Position numbers and translations under genes: made by a program. 64,000 nucleotides of DNA from Yponomeuta sedellus (taxonomy: Eukaryota; Arthropoda; Insecta; Lepidoptera; Yponomeutidae). The stretch lies in assembly GCA_934045075.1 (NCBI GenBank), contig OW203722.1, positions 6,543,763 through 6,607,762 on the forward strand, given 5' to 3'. Within the stretch, counting starts at the first letter, position 1. The number at the start of each line of letters is the position of its first letter. The notes beneath the pieces are model-generated. The model ran no database searches, was not told where the DNA came from, and was given only the letters and a program-made list of their open reading frames with translations. This document shows positions 59,951-64,000 of the stretch, in pieces.

Positions 59951-60719
59951 TATTCTACTAACTAAAGGCATTTCAATGTTATAACTCCTCGCACGCTAAG
60001 CGCTAAGATATGCATATGTAATATTTGTGAGTTCTACTATTAGAAGGACATTGAACTGCCATTGCTTAGTAGACTAAAGAATAGAGGCAAATAACAGCTT
60101 TGGTCGTGCTAGTATCATTCTATTGAACTACTGTCTTCAATACTTTCACTTCGTCGTCAAAACTTTTTCCACTTTGTCGAAGTCTTTGACGCATCGAAAA
60201 TGTTTTCACTTCAATTGAGCGTATCTAAAGTTAATGATAAATAACGGCACGTTCGATGCGGAACAAGCTATGACCAAGACGTTTCTGTACCTAGTCCAGT
60301 GTAATAGGACTCTTTTTAATGATACAATGTAAAGTAGACCTTCTGTGACTCCTATTCCGCCTCGGCTTATGGACGTCGATAAATTATCGACATTATTGCG
60401 ATGGGAATTGAGCTGTATTTGACCGCTCCGATTTGCTTTTTTTGCTGAACCTAAAATCAATGTTTACTGGCCTTTGCTACATAAAACAAGTCTACATATT
60501 GTTTTCGCGTGAGTTTGTTCTGGTATTTTTTCTTAGCACAAGGTTTACAAGCTGTACCAAATGTCCATGTCAAGTCCAAACAGATAATTATATTCAAGAT
60601 ATTATAATTATCTGTTTGCAAAGCATACACATACATAAATGTCTCTATCCCGGAAAGGAACGTTCCATTTCCTTCATTAACATTAATTACTTGCTGCATT
60701 TAACATTAATTACTTGCAA
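59951..60719. other. Unassigned, with a 15-bp hairpin
   Basis: AAACAGATAATTATA at 60578-60592 pairs with TATAATTATCTGTTT at 60603-60617. A 20-bp direct repeat, TTAACATTAATTACTTGC, occurs twice at 60677-60717 just before SINE-A. Confidence 0.5.
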
Positions 60720-61052
60720 GCGCTCGTGGCCCTGTGGAACCGAGTGATTGGAATAAATCACTTGGGTTAATGGTCAGGATGGGTTACCATCCCGTGACTA
60801 CCGCTAGTGGCAATTTTTCTAAGCACTTCGCAAGACACGTTAAGCCGTTGGTGCCGGCTGTCATGTAATAGCCAGTCGCTAAGCCATGTCAGTGTGCTTA
60901 TGGGCGACTTGATTACTTCTGACAGTCAGGCCCGCTACTGTCTTAAAATCCTCCACCAACCCGGACTTGCCCCCGTGGTGGAGTATGAGCCTTCTTGCGG
61001 TACAGGAAGAGACCCGTGCCCCAGCAGTGGGAACGTAGAAAGGGTTGATATC
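60720..61052 (+). mobile_element. SINE-A with deletion in the 5S-like head
   Basis: GCTCGTGGCCCTGTGGAACC and GAGTGATTGGAATAAATCAC are kept, but box A (AAGCAACAACAGGCG) is deleted: GGGTTAATGGTCAGGATGGG. Such a copy should not be transcribed from its own promoter. Confidence 0.85.
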
Positions 61053-61669
61053 GCTTGCTGGATGTATAGACGCCGATCATGACAGCATTTACTAATTAAT
61101 TAATGTTGTATCTTGCCTTTCGCTAATTCATCCTTTATTTGGTCGATTTGGGGCGTCATATTTCCACCCACATTCTTGCCTAAAAATCGGCAACTAATTA
61201 CACACTGGCTTACTAATTACAAACACACGTGATTGTCTAATTAAAATGCAGTTAAATAAATATTTCATATTGTTATTTTGCTGTAGTATTGATGATTGCG
61301 CCTTACTCTGGTGGTTGAAGATAAATAAAACATTTCCATTTCTATTCGCTCGAAATATTTCTTTCGTCTATAACTTTGCCTTTCGTCTCTCGTCATCATT
61401 GTTCGTCAATTCTGTTCGCTACATGTACTTTCAGTCCATATTGTTCAAAATGTCCTCAAAATATTAAACACCCAGAAAGTTAAAGTCACGTGCAGAGATA
61501 AATTAATTTAAACTCTAAGTTAATTGCAATACAGTTCCCACCTACACCGCTATAGTTTCGTTATCGCTCAACACCCTTTTCACAGGCACGCAGCCATAGA
61601 ATAAATTTGTGTAAAGGTAACGCGTTAAACATCCTACTGTCTAAATATGTAAGAAAATGTTTTTAATAC
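61053..61669. other. Mostly unassigned; RTE-4 trace
   Basis: CGCTAATTCATCCTTTATTT with GGTCGATTTGGGGCG at 61122-61156 parallels the minus strand of RTE-4. Nothing else. Confidence 0.35.
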
Positions 61670-62273
61670 AGTTGCTCAAAAAGTGGCGTATTACAGGGAC
61701 GTATAGCGTGCGGGAAGTGGGCTATTACACACTCGTGCTTTTTTTTTACCTTTCCCGCACTCGTGCGTTTTCTTTCCCAACTGTCAAAATAATGTCTTTA
61801 ATAGACATTATTTTGACCAACCATGAAGTTTTTACTAAGAAAAATCATAGAAGTTTTTATGAGCTACTAATTGGTTTCAATATCAGATTTAATGATTTGA
61901 TTGAATGAGTTAAGTTAGGTTTCATTTCCTTTCATCTCATTAAATTTCATTTTCATTTCATATCAATAAAAAAAAATCTACTGAAGACTTGGCTGTATGG
62001 GCATAGTTCCCTTTGCCTACTAGAATGGGTGAAGAAAAAAAATCTCTGCTTATATTTTTTTACGGTTGGCGCCATGTTCCAAATATTATAATTTTTTAAA
62101 TTGCTTATTTTTTTCGCAACTGTATTAAAAATAGTTGTTCAGTACACGTGCGGAACCGTCATTGCAACTTGTTCCGACTGTCAACCCTCGCCTTCGGCTG
62201 CGCCTCGGCTCGGGTCGACATTTGTCGGAACTCTTTGCAATGACAGCCTTTCCGCACTTGTAATGAAATATAC
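61670..62273 (+). repeat. Duplicated element, copy 1 (604 bp)
   Basis: Begins AGTTGCTCAAAAAGTGGCGT and ends CACTTGTAATGAAATATAC. Contains a perfect 15-bp hairpin (GTCAAAATAATGTCT at 61783-61797 with AGACATTATTTTGAC at 61803-61817), GCGTGCGGGAAG/CTTTCCCGCAC, and near the 3' end a CpG-loop hairpin (CGTGCGGAACCGTCATTGCA against GCAATGACAGCCTTTCCGCA, apex CCTCGCCTTCGGCTGCGCCT). No ORF beyond 97 codons; no known protein signature. Confidence 0.85.
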
Positions 62274-62320
62274 TATTCCTTCACAGTTAGCGAGTAGTGC
62301 GGTCGGCAGAACGTGCCTCA
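62274..62320 (-). mobile_element. SINE-E trace
   Basis: CCTTCACAGTTAGCGAGTAG only. Confidence 0.5.
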
Positions 62321-62440
62321 AAGGATGGTACGTCATATACCAATCAATGACTTATTTTTCCTCAAATGTACGTAAATACAAAATAATTACATAAATTGAA
62401 AATTTTGTAAATTAGGTTACTGATAGTGATTGAATTACTC
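62321..62440. other. Unassigned short stretch
   Basis: Nothing recognised. Confidence 0.3.
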
Positions 62441-62590
62441 GATAACTCCTGACAGTAAGACCCGCCATTGTTTTACAATCCTCCACCAACCCGGACTTGG
62501 CCCCCGTGGTGGAGTATGGCCTAACCCTCATGCGATGCAGGAAGAGATCCGTTCCAGCAATGGGGACAAAAGGGTTGATTTCAAAATGTA
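62441..62590 (+). mobile_element. SINE-A, 3' half
   Basis: TAACTCCTGACAGTAAGACC to GGGGACAAAAGGGTTGATTT. Confidence 0.8.
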
Positions 62591-62825
62591 CAAATGTTTA
62601 TGATGTACATATATATAACCTGTGTATGTAATAGAGAACATAATCATGTTCTTAAAACAAGCGGTTAAAAATCACATCATCCTGCTCTCCGCAATCTGAT
62701 ATGAGCCAGATGACACGATATTTGGCGGTTGATTTCAGATCGTTTCTTTCTTGTTTTTTTTTTGCAATGCAGGCCTTCTCTCAGAGAGACAGACAGAGAG
62801 AGAGAGACAGGTTTCACCAACTTTA
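62591..62825. other. Short SINE-E 3' trace and GA-rich repeat
   Basis: GCAATGCAGGCCTTCTCTCA at 62764 is a minus-strand SINE-E end; AGAGACAGACAGAGAGAGAG follows to 62810. Confidence 0.5.
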
Positions 62826-63110
62826 TTGACGGCCTCGGTAGCGCAGCGGTTTGGCATGCTGACTGTAAATCGAAGGTCTCGGGTTCGATCCCCGCCTGGG
62901 TCAAACTAGGAAACGAAATTTTCTTGTTTGAGTCTTAAATTAAACTATTTATATAAATAGGTTTTTAAATGAGTCTTAGATGTTATATATGTATTTATTG
63001 TATTAAATCTATCGTCAAGTTAGCACCACAAGTCACTTAGTTGTACTTAGTATAGGGCTAACGAGATCTGTATAATATGTCCATAAATATTTATTTATTT
63101 CATTTATATG
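62826..63110 (+). mobile_element. SINE-D, near full length
   Basis: Head GACGGCCTCGGTAGCGCAGC (box A) and CTCGGGTTCGATCCCCGCCT (box B); body with a 30-bp AT insertion (AACTATTTATATAAATAGGT) near 62942; 3' ATTT tail. Confidence 0.85.
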
Positions 63111-63355
63111 CTTAGCTGTCTTTCTCTTGAGCTATTTATTCAGTGACACCGCCCACGTTAATTAAATCAGAATGCTTCGCCCTTCATCTTGCATGCCCTT
63201 TTGTTACAGGATAATTTTATAAAATATTAAATTTCATTGCTCCGCTCCGCGTATGTTTGATAAAAGTTAAACCATTATTTATGCCTATGTAAAGTTTTTC
63301 TGAGTAAAAAAATAATGTTCTGAGATACACCATAATAAATAAATTTCTTTTTAGT
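63111..63355. other. Unassigned sequence
   Basis: Nothing recognised. Confidence 0.3.
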
Positions 63356-63982
63356 AGTTGCTCAAAAAGTGGCGTATTACAGGGACGTATAGCGTGCGGG
63401 ATGTGGGCTATTACACACTCGTGCTTTTTTTTTACCTTTCCCGCACTCGTGCGTTTTCTTTCCCAACTGTCAAAATAATGTCTATTAAAAATAAAAACCA
63501 ACCATGAAGTTTTTACTAAAAAAACTCATAGAAGTTTTTATGGCCTACTAATTTGTTTCAATATGGGCTACTAATTTGTTTCAATATCAGATTTAATGAT
63601 TTGATTGAATGAGTTAAGTTAGGTTTCATTAATTTCATTTCATCTCATTAAATTTCATTTCATATCAATAAAAAATTGTACTGAAGACTTGGCTGTATGG
63701 GCATAGTTCCCTTTGCCTACCAGAATGGGTGAAGAAAAAAAATTCTGGTTATATTTTTTTACGGTTGGCGCATTTTCATTTTCCAAATAATTTTTCTTTA
63801 TTAAATTGCTTATTTTTTTCGCAACTGTATTAAAAATAGTTGTTCAGTACACGTGCGCAACCGTCATTGCAACTTGTTCCGACTGTCAACCCTCGCCTTC
63901 GGCTGCGCCTCGGCTCGGGTAGACATTATTTTGTCGGAACTCTTTGCAATGACAGCCTTTCCGCACTTGTAATGAAATATAC
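63356..63982 (+). repeat. Duplicated element, copy 2 (627 bp)
   Basis: Same start and end as the 61.67-kb copy and high similarity throughout. The small 15-bp hairpin has lost its right arm. The apex of the 3' hairpin reads GGGTAGACATTATTTTGTCG where copy 1 has GGGTCGACATTTGTCG. A short ATATGGGCTACTAATTTGTT duplication lies near 63560. Last 18 bases of the window are flank. Confidence 0.85.
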
Positions 63983-64000
63983 GATTTTCACTTTTTTAAT

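Overview
The window looks like intergenic or intronic DNA from a lepidopteran (moth or butterfly) nuclear genome. It is AT-rich, has no open reading frame longer than about 140 codons, and is packed with repeats I recognise as typical of that order: short RTE-clade LINE 3' ends with microsatellite tails, several tRNA-headed SINEs, a 5S-rRNA-headed SINE, small Helitrons ending in CTAG, and MITEs with long terminal inverted repeats. I found no complete protein-coding gene. The only coding remains are broken transposon ORFs (RTE reverse-transcriptase C-termini and a Tc1-type transposase) and one possible first coding exon on the minus strand near 38.4 kb. Family names used here (SINE-A to SINE-F, RTE-1 to RTE-5, MITE-1 to MITE-6) are local labels, not database names.

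Layout. 0-5.3 kb: a perfect 30-bp hairpin, an RTE-tailed SINE, SINE-A, an RTE-4 end with a 170-bp TATG microsatellite, SINE-B copies and two Helitrons abutting head to tail. 5.8-15.7 kb: SINE-A, SINE-C, SINE-F and RTE pieces, including a triple-nested locus at 10.1-10.6 kb and a possible LTR-element leader at 13.8-14.3 kb. 15.5-21.6 kb: SINE-B arrays, including a 1-kb palindromic array flanked by one 12-bp target-site duplication, then RTE-5 split by SINE-A, and a TSD-flanked SINE-A. 22-30 kb: SINE-A, MITE-1, MITE-3, MITE-4, RTE-1 and a second SINE-B array. 30-38 kb: SINE-B, SINE-D carrying two nested insertions, a palindromic SINE-B flanked by one TSD, and SINE-C inside SINE-E. 38-45 kb: the exon candidate, a 39-bp tandem repeat, SINE-F, MITE-5 and MITE-2. 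45-50 kb: MITE-6, a 38-bp palindrome, a Helitron fragment, duplicated blocks one of which carries a solo LTR, an array of C(GAA)G mini-hairpin motifs, and a perfect inverted repeat with 214-bp arms. 50-64 kb: a direct-inverted-direct duplication, a cluster of CpG-rich imperfect hairpins, a Tc1 transposase relic split by RTE-3, and two copies of a roughly 610-bp element, the second reaching almost to the window end.

How the parts relate. Many non-autonomous families (SINE-A, SINE-E, the RTE-tailed SINE) share a 3' end of the type CAGCAGTGGG...ATA..GG.TGAT with the RTE LINE fragments, which suggests they were copied by RTE machinery. At least ten insertions have target-site duplications readable by eye, so the order of nesting can be reconstructed at several loci. 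The most unusual recurring structure is head-to-head (palindromic) SINE-B inserted as a unit inside a single TSD. No regulatory network or operon can be inferred.
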